From NCBI GenBank assembly GCA_903870955.1, contig CAIQEX010000740.1, positions 1 through 5,484 of the forward strand: a DNA stretch of 5,484 bases. Reading direction: 5' to 3'. Each line of letters starts with the position of its first letter. The first letter of the stretch is position 1. This DNA is from an uncultured beta proteobacterium. Its GTDB lineage: Bacteria > Pseudomonadota > Gammaproteobacteria > Burkholderiales > Burkholderiaceae_C. The notes below the pieces were generated by a model. The model ran no database searches. It had not been told where the DNA came from and saw nothing but the letters and a program-made list of their open reading frames with translations. Positions 1-5,305 of this stretch are shown piece by piece. Both the position numbers and the translations under genes were made by a program.

Positions 1-1
1 G

Positions 2-175
2 GCCTTGGCACCCTGGCTTTTTGGCCTCTGCATGGAGCGCTTGGGCGCCAATGCAATGTGGGTTTCTGCCGTGTTGGGGGCCTTGGTTTTTGTGGCATTG
101 GCCCTGCTGCGGCAAACACAAAGTGTTGAAATGGCGCCTGGTCAGCCAAACAACCCAAGGGAGTCAAGACGGTGA
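2..175 (+). CDS. C-terminal end of an MFS-type membrane transporter (5' truncated by window edge)
   Basis: The first 57 codons of frame 2 read through to a TGA stop at 173-175. The visible peptide has a short hydrophobic stretch with APWLFG, then a loop MERLGAN, then a strongly hydrophobic segment of about 19 residues (residues 18-36), ending in a polar basic tail of about 20 residues. This loop-plus-last-helix pattern is typical of helices 11-12 of Major Facilitator Superfamily permeases, which move small solutes across the inner membrane. The substrate cannot be told from this fragment. An arsenical permease such as ArsJ would suit the arsA nearby, but no residue here supports that choice. 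The stop overlaps the GTG start of the next gene by four bases, suggesting one transcript and translational coupling with the Crp/Fnr regulator. Family assignment is inference from a short tail; the reading frame itself is well supported. Confidence 0.6.
   Translation, partial: ALAPWLFGLCMERLGANAMWVSAVLGALVFVALALLRQTQSVEMAPGQPNNPRESRR
157..163 (+). promoter_or_regulatory. Shine-Dalgarno site that fixes the GTG start of the Crp/Fnr gene
   Basis: AAGGGAG lies 8 bases before the GTG at 172-174, which is good spacing for a ribosome binding site. It sits inside the end of the permease gene. It favours the GTG start over the downstream ATG at 241, and the GTG start keeps the CxxC pair at residues 16-19 in the protein. 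Confidence 0.65.
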
Positions 176-876
176 TACCCATCAAAACTGCATCCGCCTG
201 GCGTGGAACGTCAGATTGCCGCAACTGCGCGATCCGCGAGATGGTCTTGTTCGCGGATCTGGATGAATCGGACTTTTCAAAAATTCATGCGCCGATTGAT
301 GATCTCGACTATGCAATGGGCGCTGTGTTGGCGCAGGAGGGCGAGCGTGCGACGGGCCTCTTCACGCTGCGCTCGGGCATGGTCAAACTGGTGCGCACGA
401 CCAGCGATGGTCGCGAGCGCATCGTGCGGGTGGCGCGCCAAGGGGATGTGCTGGGTCTGGAGGCGCTGGTGCATGGCAAGTTTGATACCGATGCCGTCGC
501 CTTGAGCGCGATTTCGGTTTGCCGCATACCGCTGGACATCATTCAGACACTGGGTGCGCAATCACCCCGGTTGCATCAGAGTTTGATGCGCAAGTGGTCA
601 CACAACCAGAAAGAGGCCGACGACTGGTTGGCGGACCTGAATTTCGGCACCGCCCGCCAGCGGATTGCCAACTTCATTCTCAAGATGCGCAGCCCGACCG
701 ATACCCATCTGGTCACGCTTTTCAGTCGCGAGGACATCGGCGCCATGGTCGATCTCAAGATGGAAACCGTCAGCCGCGAAGTGAGTCACTTCGTCCGGGA
801 GGGCGTTATCGAACCGCTGGACAAGCAGGGTCGAACCTATCGGATTCTCAAGTCCGAAGGACTCACCGCGGACTGA
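172..876 (+). CDS. Crp/Fnr-family transcriptional regulator, FNR-like, probable redox or oxygen sensor
   Basis: This 234-residue protein has the family's usual length and order: cysteine-bearing N-terminus, cNMP-binding-type beta-barrel (about 27-125, with LRSGMVKLV at 66-74 and GDVLGLEAL at 91-99), dimerisation helix (about 130-156) and winged HTH (about 157-228). The recognition helix reads METVSRE; E198, S201 and R202 match E. coli FNR E209, S212 and R213, which read TTGAT half-sites. C16, C19 and C117 align with FNR cluster ligands C20, C23 and C122 (CQDC/CRNC and VCEIP/VCRIP), but the place of FNR C29 is V25. It could hold a cluster with a non-Cys fourth ligand, as B. subtilis Fnr does with Asp, or act as a thiol/NO sensor. 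The GTG start overlaps the upstream permease stop. FNR-type boxes lie about 200 bp downstream, making arsA and the DUF3149 gene candidate targets. Family call is firm; signal and targets are inferred. Confidence 0.9.
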   Translation: MIPIKTASAWRGTSDCRNCAIREMVLFADLDESDFSKIHAPIDDLDYAMGAVLAQEGERATGLFTLRSGMVKLVRTTSDGRERIVRVARQGDVLGLEALVHGKFDTDAVALSAISVCRIPLDIIQTLGAQSPRLHQSLMRKWSHNQKEADDWLADLNFGTARQRIANFILKMRSPTDTHLVTLFSREDIGAMVDLKMETVSREVSHFVREGVIEPLDKQGRTYRILKSEGLTAD

Positions 877-886
877 CTGAAAGCAG

Positions 887-1030
887 CTACTTGGTGATTC
901 TTGAAACTGGCTCGTTCATCTTGTGGAAGAAATACCAGACGAAGAACGCGGCCATGCCAAGCATGAAGATGATGCCGCTGATGCTCATGATTCCGTAGTC
1001 GGTGGAAAAAAGGTCGGTGAGTAGTTTCAT
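887..1030 (-). CDS. DUF3149 family small inner-membrane protein, 47 residues
   Basis: The peptide starts MKLLTDLFSTDYG, has one hydrophobic segment (about residues 14-35, rich in I, M, F, A), an aromatic WYFFHKM boundary and a short polar tail ending ITK. This matches my memory of the DUF3149 family: roughly 45-60-residue single-pass proteins common in Beta- and Gammaproteobacteria, of unknown function. The positive HK just after the helix suggests the C-terminus faces the cytoplasm (inference). An in-frame ATG exists 48 bases upstream (1076-1078), but AGGAG placed 6 bases before the ATG at 1030 selects the shorter form, which begins where family members begin. It converges on the Crp/Fnr gene with only 10 bases between stops, and diverges from arsA across a spacer with two FNR-type boxes. 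The nearer box is centred about 60 bases before this ATG. Expression under low oxygen is therefore likely but unproven. Confidence 0.8.
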   Translation of the reverse strand: MKLLTDLFSTDYGIMSISGIIFMLGMAAFFVWYFFHKMNEPVSRITK

Positions 1031-1036
1031 GGTGAT

Positions 1037-1041
1037 CTCCT
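1037..1041 (-). promoter_or_regulatory. Shine-Dalgarno site of the DUF3149 gene
   Basis: On the minus strand this reads AGGAG with a 6-base spacer to the ATG at 1030-1028. It is the reason for choosing the 47-residue form over an upstream in-frame ATG at 1078. Confidence 0.7.
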
Positions 1042-1083
1042 GATGGATGTGAAAGAGTTTGATCACCGGGGCGTTCAAATCGA

Positions 1084-1097
1084 TTGATATTTATCAC
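1084..1097. promoter_or_regulatory. FNR-type binding box 1 (TTGAT-ATTT-ATCAC)
   Basis: TTGAT-N4-ATCAC matches the FNR/ANR consensus TTGAT-N4-ATCAA at 9 of 10 defined positions. Its centre (1090.5) is about 60 bases from the DUF3149 start. If it acts as a class II site at -41.5, the minus-strand transcript would start near 1049, just before the AGGAG site, giving a sensible leader of about 19 bases. Minus-strand hexamers at the expected -10 position (GATCAA, CAAACT) match the sigma-70 consensus at only 3 of 6, as expected for an activator-dependent promoter. The site match is directly seen; activation is inferred. Confidence 0.72.
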
Positions 1098-1122
1098 GCC
1101 TGCGCGCCCATATTCGCATCGG

Positions 1123-1136
1123 TTGACAACTATCAA
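1123..1136. promoter_or_regulatory. FNR-type binding box 2 (TTGAC-AACT-ATCAA), overlapping a -35-like TTGACA
   Basis: TTGAC-N4-ATCAA matches the FNR/ANR consensus at 9 of 10 defined positions and lies 39 bp from box 1 centre to centre. Relative to arsA, a class II arrangement would place the transcript start near 1171, with a weak -10 (CAGCAT, 1159-1164, 3 of 6). The first six bases, TTGACA (1123-1128), are also a perfect sigma-70 -35 element, and AATAAG (1147-1152, 4 of 6) follows after 18 bases. The box could therefore activate arsA or block a basal promoter; the sequence alone does not decide. Confidence 0.65.
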
Positions 1137-1236
1137 ATGAACACTGAATAAGGCAAGCCAGCATGCGGACAAGGCTGCCGGCCTGTGCCAGCATGGCTTT
1201 GGTTCAAGGTGTTGGTCTGAGAGAAAAGTGGTCGCC

Positions 1237-2994
1237 ATGCAAGTTCTTGGGTTGTTGAGTCGTCCTTCCCGTTACCTGTTTTTTACCGGCAAGGACGGCG
1301 TTGGCAAAACCTCGCTATCGACCGCCGTGGCGCTGTACCTCGCGGATAGCGGCAAACGGGTGCTGCTGGTCAGCACCGACACCGCCACCAACCTGGATGA
1401 GATGCTGGGCGTGGAGTTGAAGAACACGCCTGTGCCGGTACCCCAGGTGCCGGGCTTGTCGGTGCTCAACATCGATCCCGACAACGCGGCCGAGGCCTAC
1501 CGCCAGCGCGTGGTGGCGCAAATGGCCAGCGATTCCAGCGCTGCAGAACTGTCCACGGTGCGCGAGCAGTTGTCGGGTGCCTGCACCACCGAGATTGCTT
1601 CCTTTGACGAGTTCGCCTCGCTCCTGTCGGACCAGGACCAGGCCTACGACCACATCATCTTTGATACCGCGCCCACGGGCCACACCTTGCGTTTGCTCAG
1701 CCTGCCCAAGGCCTGGAGTGGCTTTCTCGCGGGCAACGACCGGGGTGCTTCCTGCCTCGGGCCGCACTCGGGCCTGAAGATGCAGGAAGTGCGCTTCAAG
1801 GCCGCACTCGATGCCTTGAGTGACCCCCGGCAAACCACCGTGGTGCTGGTGACGCGGCCCGACAAAGGCGCCATCAGCGAGGCCTCGCGCACCTCTGAAG
1901 AACTCAAGGCCCTGGGTTTGTCCAACCAGCGCTTGGTGGTCAATGGCGTGTTCCACGCCAGCCTGCGTGAGGACGCCATCGCCTGTGCCATTGAAGACCT
2001 CGGCGCGCAGGCACTGCTGGCCATGCCGCCGAACCTGCTTGCCTTGCCCCAGGATCAGGTGCCGCTGCGCGCCTTTGATACCGTGGGTCTACCGGCTTTG
2101 CGCGCCTTGCTCGGGCAAGGCACTGCGCCCGCCGCAATGGCGCAAGCATCGACACACCTCGCAAAGGGTCAGGGGCTGGATGCCCTGGCCGATGCCCTGG
2201 CACGGGCCGGTCACGGTCTGATCATGGTCATGGGCAAGGGGGGTGTGGGCAAGACCACGGTGGCTGCCGCGCTGGCGGTGGGTCTGGTGCAGCGGGGCAA
2301 AAGCGTGCACCTCAGCACCACCGATCCGGCCGCCCATCTCAGCGTCACATTGGCTGGTGAATTGCCCGGTCTCAAGGTCGATCGCATCGACCCCATGGTT
2401 GAAACCCAGCGTTATGTGGACAAGATCATGGCCTCCAAGGGCGCGCATCTGGATGCACAGGAAAGGGCGCTGATGCTGGAAGACCTGCGTTCGCCCTGCA
2501 CCGAAGAGGTGGCCGTGTTTCATGCCTTCGCCCGCGTGGTGTCTGAAGGGCGCAGTGCTTTTGTCGTGCTGGACACGGCACCCACCGGCCATTCGCTTTT
2601 GTTAATGGATGCCACCGGCGCCTACCACCGGCAAATGATGCGCGAGTTGGAAGGGCAGTCCAGTAGCCGCCTGATCACGCCGCTGATGCGGTTGCAGGAC
2701 CCTGACTACACCAAAATCATTTTGGTGACCTTGCCCGAGACCACACCGGTGTCGCAGGCCCAGGCGCTACAAGAGGACCTGCGCCGCGCCAACATTGAGC
2801 CCTTTGCCTGGGTCATCAACAAGAGCGTGCTGGCCGCCGGCACCCGGGACCCGTTGCTGGCCGCGCGTCTGGCAGGTGAGCAGACCCAGATGGATCGCGT
2901 CGCAGATGGTTTGTCCCAACGCACCTTTCTTTTGCCCTGGCTGGCACACGCGCCCATCGGCGTGGCGGCGTTGTCTGCGTTGGTCACGCCGTAG
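1237..2994 (+). CDS. arsA: Arsenical pump-driving ATPase ArsA (two-domain, full length)
   Basis: ArsA is a cytosolic ATPase that takes arsenite or antimonite and energises its export by the membrane protein ArsB (known for the family). The 585-residue product is the size of plasmid R773 ArsA (583) and has the same duplicated layout. Domain A1 has P-loop GKDGVGKT (18-25), STDTATN (46-52) and DTAPTGHTLRLL (143-154). Domain A2 has MGKGGVGKTT (332-341), TTDPAAHL (361-368) and DTAPTGHSLLL (446-456). C116 (GACTTEI), C173 (SCLGP) and C421 (SPCTEE) align with the As(III)/Sb(III) ligands C113, C172 and C422 of R773 ArsA, which argues for a true metalloid pump rather than Get3. I chose ATG 1237 over GTG 1228 because MQVL...YLFFTGK mirrors the R773 start MQFL...YLFFTGK and because purine-rich GAGAGAAAAG (1219-1228) precedes it at good spacing. 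A1 has Asp in place of the third P-loop glycine. No arsR, arsD or arsB is visible nearby. Confidence 0.94.
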   Translation: MQVLGLLSRPSRYLFFTGKDGVGKTSLSTAVALYLADSGKRVLLVSTDTATNLDEMLGVELKNTPVPVPQVPGLSVLNIDPDNAAEAYRQRVVAQMASDSSAAELSTVREQLSGACTTEIASFDEFASLLSDQDQAYDHIIFDTAPTGHTLRLLSLPKAWSGFLAGNDRGASCLGPHSGLKMQEVRFKAALDALSDPRQTTVVLVTRPDKGAISEASRTSEELKALGLSNQRLVVNGVFHASLREDAIACAIEDLGAQALLAMPPNLLALPQDQVPLRAFDTVGLPALRALLGQGTAPAAMAQASTHLAKGQGLDALADALARAGHGLIMVMGKGGVGKTTVAAALAVGLVQRGKSVHLSTTDPAAHLSVTLAGELPGLKVDRIDPMVETQRYVDKIMASKGAHLDAQERALMLEDLRSPCTEEVAVFHAFARVVSEGRSAFVVLDTAPTGHSLLLMDATGAYHRQMMRELEGQSSSRLITPLMRLQDPDYTKIILVTLPETTPVSQAQALQEDLRRANIEPFAWVINKSVLAAGTRDPLLAARLAGEQTQMDRVADGLSQRTFLLPWLAHAPIGVAALSALVTP

Positions 2995-2997
2995 GCC

Positions 2998-3026
2998 AGG
3001 TGCCCGTTCTACGGGCCACAGCACCT
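2998..3026. terminator. Possible hairpin between the convergent arsA and HDOD-REC-GGDEF genes
   Basis: GCCCG (3002-3006) and CGGGC (3012-3016) can pair around a TTCTA loop, and AGGTGC (2998-3003) can pair with GCACCT (3021-3026) as a competing or outer stem. The position just after the arsA stop suits a shared terminator for two convergent genes. There is no T-run on either strand after the stem, and it overlaps the last codon and stop of the minus-strand gene, so a standard intrinsic terminator is doubtful. Confidence 0.25.
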
Positions 3027-4941
3027 AAAACAGGCGCACCTCGCCGAGTTCAGAAATTCCCACACGGTTTCGTCCACCGTGCTTGGCTGCGTACAGCGCC
3101 TGGTCGGCCTCGATCAGCAGTTGGTCTTTGTTCTTGGACTCCAGGTCGAGGCAAGCCACGCCCAGACTAATCGTGATGGAGACGTTGGCGTTTTCCAGTG
3201 TGATGGTCTGATTTTCGACAAACTTGCGAAGGCGCTCGGCCGCAATTGCGCCATCGGACAGACTGATGTTGGGCGCGATGATGAAGAACTCCTCCCCGCC
3301 CCAACGGCACACGGTGTCTTCTTTGCGGGCGGCGAGTTGCAGGGTTTGGCCAATCAATTGAAGGGCTTCGTCACCGGCGACATGGCCGAAGCTGTCGTTG
3401 ATGGTTTTGAAATGGTCGACGTCGATGCTGATCACACACAACGGAACCCGGTAGCGATGCGCAGAACTGATTGCCTGAGCCAGCACGCTTTGGCCGGCGC
3501 GCCGGTTGGGGATACCGGTCAGTGCGTCCGTCATCGAGGCCAATTGGAAACGCCGGTTGCTCAAGGCCAACTCAGCGCCAGTGCGAACCAGGCGCTGGTT
3601 GTCACGCACCCAGGTTTCGCGCATTTGCACGTGGCGCCAGGCCGCCTTCAGGCGGGCCCCTAAGGCCTTGCGGTTGATCGGTTTGGTCAGGTAGTCATCT
3701 ACACCGGCGTCAAAGGCCTGCACCAGATCGTCGTCACCATCGGCAGCGGTCAGCATCAGCACATAGACGTTCTGCCCCCATTCGCGATGACGGAGTTCCC
3801 TGCACAAGTCCAACCCGTTCATGACTGGCATGCGCCAGTCGGTGATGATGATTTGGGGTAAGAAACTGTTCGCCAACTCGAGCGCCTCGGCCCCGTTGGC
3901 GGCAGACAACAGGCTATGGCCCACTTCCACCTTGAGCCAGGTTTCCAGCAGGGTGCGCACGATCGGATCGTCTTCCGCAATCAGGATGCGAAGCTGGGTC
4001 GAAGAAGAAGCGTTCTGGCCGGGGTCAGGCGTTGCGCCGGGTGCGGACCGGTGCATGAGCATCGAAAAGTCCACCACATTGAGTTGCAGTATTCCGGACC
4101 ACGCCATGGACTGGGTCAAGGCGTTATGCAGCAAGCTTTCGAGCGCGCTCGGTGAGATGGCATATGCCTCGGCAAAGTCCAACAACTCCTGGCAGTTCAT
4201 CAGGTCGGCGGTGGTGCTGCTGGTGCTGGTGGGGTTGCAGGCCAGTCGGGCCACACAGTAGGCCACGCGAAGCGCATGTGCAATGGGCGCCGCGCCTGGC
4301 AGGCTGATTGACTGATCGCCCTGTGGCAACTCATGCTGCAGAACCGCCTCAAGCAGGGGTTCCGGGAGACCCCATTGGCGCAGCATGGCGGCACTCAGAT
4401 CCAGGTGGTGGATGCCCAGAGAGACTTCTTCCTGGGTCAGCAATTGGGCATCAGACAATGGCGTTGTCAACACTGCGGCGTATTCCTCCGGAAAGGCCGT
4501 GGCCAATCCGAGCCGACCGATGCGTGCAAGCATTGCGCAGGTAAATAGCTCATCGGCCACGCCCAGATTCGTAGCCGTGACCAGTTCAAACATCAGGTGC
4601 CCCATGACAAGGGACTCGCTCCAGAATATCTTGTAGGGAAATGGGACGCAGCGCCCGCCACTGTGCTGATCAACAATCGAGAAACACAGCGCCAGATTCT
4701 TGACCGCGTTCATGCCCAGGCGTGCAACGGCTTGCTTGATGGATACCACGCGATGGCCCAAGGCTGCCGCATTGGCAAGTTGCAGCAGTCGACCCGACAG
4801 GGCTGGATCGTTGGCGATCAGATCCGCCAGGTCGTTGATGCCGGTACTTTCGTTCTGGCTGGCCTGCAGGATGGCGATGGCAACGCCGTGGGGGCTGGGA
4901 AGCTTGCGCAGCAGTTCAGGCGAAAGGATCGACACAGTCAT
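3025..4941 (-). CDS. HDOD-REC-GGDEF signalling protein, predicted active diguanylate cyclase
   Basis: The 638-residue protein has three domains and no signal peptide or membrane segment. An HDOD domain (about 8-205) begins with LLRKLPSPHGV and carries IANDPALSGRLLQLANAA and SIKQAVARLGM; it lacks HD catalytic residues, so it is probably a sensory/interaction module. A receiver domain (about 317-435) has acidic EDD 323-325, phospho-acceptor D368 (ITDWRMP), T398 and K420 (TKP), so it should accept phosphate from a histidine kinase. A GGDEF domain (about 466-630) has DALTGIPNRR, DVDHFKTINDSFGH, RWGGEEF (546-552) and HGGRNR. The intact GGEEF motif predicts synthesis of c-di-GMP from two GTP. RKED (539-542) is the RxxD inhibitory site with the same spacing as in PleD, predicting product inhibition. 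The Shine-Dalgarno site is weak (AAGG about 10 bases before ATG). No kinase is in the window. It diverges from the HTH gene and converges on arsA. Confidence 0.93.
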   Translation of the reverse strand: MTVSILSPELLRKLPSPHGVAIAILQASQNESTGINDLADLIANDPALSGRLLQLANAAALGHRVVSIKQAVARLGMNAVKNLALCFSIVDQHSGGRCVPFPYKIFWSESLVMGHLMFELVTATNLGVADELFTCAMLARIGRLGLATAFPEEYAAVLTTPLSDAQLLTQEEVSLGIHHLDLSAAMLRQWGLPEPLLEAVLQHELPQGDQSISLPGAAPIAHALRVAYCVARLACNPTSTSSTTADLMNCQELLDFAEAYAISPSALESLLHNALTQSMAWSGILQLNVVDFSMLMHRSAPGATPDPGQNASSSTQLRILIAEDDPIVRTLLETWLKVEVGHSLLSAANGAEALELANSFLPQIIITDWRMPVMNGLDLCRELRHREWGQNVYVLMLTAADGDDDLVQAFDAGVDDYLTKPINRKALGARLKAAWRHVQMRETWVRDNQRLVRTGAELALSNRRFQLASMTDALTGIPNRRAGQSVLAQAISSAHRYRVPLCVISIDVDHFKTINDSFGHVAGDEALQLIGQTLQLAARKEDTVCRWGGEEFFIIAPNISLSDGAIAAERLRKFVENQTITLENANVSITISLGVACLDLESKNKDQLLIEADQALYAAKHGGRNRVGISELGEVRLF

Positions 4942-5301
4942 TTGGGGATGCCTTGTTGCAGGGTGTTTACGGTTTGTCTCACCAAAGTCGGTGGGGTTTG
5001 GTTGCGGGGCCCCAGAACTCGCTCATTCATGGTTCTCAAAAAGACGATCTTCCGGATCAACCCGGCACAAGCCCCGGCAATAAAATGTCAATTTTTATCA
5101 AATTATCAGCGCTTCTGGATATCCCGAATACGGTAATCACCGATATATAGGCTCGCATAGTTATCTTTGTATGACGCAGTGCGCAAGATCTGTGTAGATA
5201 TACAACAACACGGTCGTTTCAGTCGTCCGGATATCCGATACTTGCAGGCAATAAGAAAGGATCGGTTTGATGCAAGGGGAATTTCTGTTGCGGGCGGAGT
5301 C
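4942..5301. other. 360-bp divergent intergenic region, regulatory, no convincing protein gene
   Basis: This spacer lies between the divergent starts of the HDOD-REC-GGDEF and HTH genes and must hold both promoters. It includes an AT-rich stretch (5081-5105), a minus-strand TTGACA (5091-5086) without a clear -10 partner, a GGGGCCCC palindrome (5006-5013), two copies of palindromic GGATATCC (5117-5124 and 5229-5236), and an inverted pair TTGTAT (5167-5172)/ATACAA (5200-5205). Open frames across it (up to about 70 residues starting inside it) have no good start signals or recognisable motifs. I found no tRNA, riboswitch or FNR-type box here. Confidence 0.6.
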
Positions 5302-5305
5302 ATGA
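5270..5305 (+). promoter_or_regulatory. Possible 11-codon leader ORF coupled to the HTH gene
   Basis: ATG at 5270 opens MQGEFLLRAES and stops at TGA 5303-5305, overlapping the ATG (5302-5304) of the HTH gene as ATGA. AAAGG (5256-5260) lies 9 bases before this ATG, a better ribosome site than the GGAG only 2 bases before the HTH start. Ribosomes ending on the leader could restart on the HTH gene. A chance ORF of this length is common, so the call is tentative. Confidence 0.25.

Noticed and set aside
851..874. Hairpin AGTCC-GAA-GGACT at the end of the Crp/Fnr gene as a terminator between convergent genes
   Set aside because: The stem is only 5 bp, lies inside coding sequence and has no T-run on either strand.
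1031..1078. 16-residue N-terminal extension of the DUF3149 protein from an upstream ATG
   Set aside because: AGGAG at 6-base spacing and the family-typical MKLLTDLF start favour the ATG at 1030. The extension would also leave only 5 bases between the start codon and FNR box 1.
837..1238. 133-codon minus-strand open frame spanning the DUF3149 gene and both FNR boxes
   Set aside because: It reads another frame across the spacer and the DUF3149 gene, with no conserved domain. The DUF3149 frame has the better ribosome site and a recognised family.
1315..1956. Long antisense open frame (213 codons, minus strand) inside arsA
   Set aside because: It lies fully opposite arsA, whose protein is strongly conserved. 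It has no recognisable domain; GC-rich third positions commonly create such shadows.
1237..2994. Get3-, NifH- or ParA-like ATPase instead of ArsA
   Set aside because: The tandem A1-A2 duplication, length near 585 and all three ArsA metal-site cysteines fit ArsA specifically.
3079..3663. 194-codon plus-strand open frame opposite the GGDEF/REC region
   Set aside because: It is antisense to conserved catalytic motifs (GGEEF, DVDHFK) on the minus strand and has no family features of its own.
4327..4920. HDOD region as an active HD phosphohydrolase or c-di-GMP phosphodiesterase
   Set aside because: The sequence follows HDOD motifs, and neither the HD metal-binding pattern nor an HD-GYP motif is present.
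5056..5079. Sigma-54 style promoter or terminator in the GC-rich repeats around GCCGGG
   Set aside because: No TGGC-N8-TTGC pair with correct spacing; the GCCGGG copies on the minus strand are direct repeats and form no stem with a T-run.
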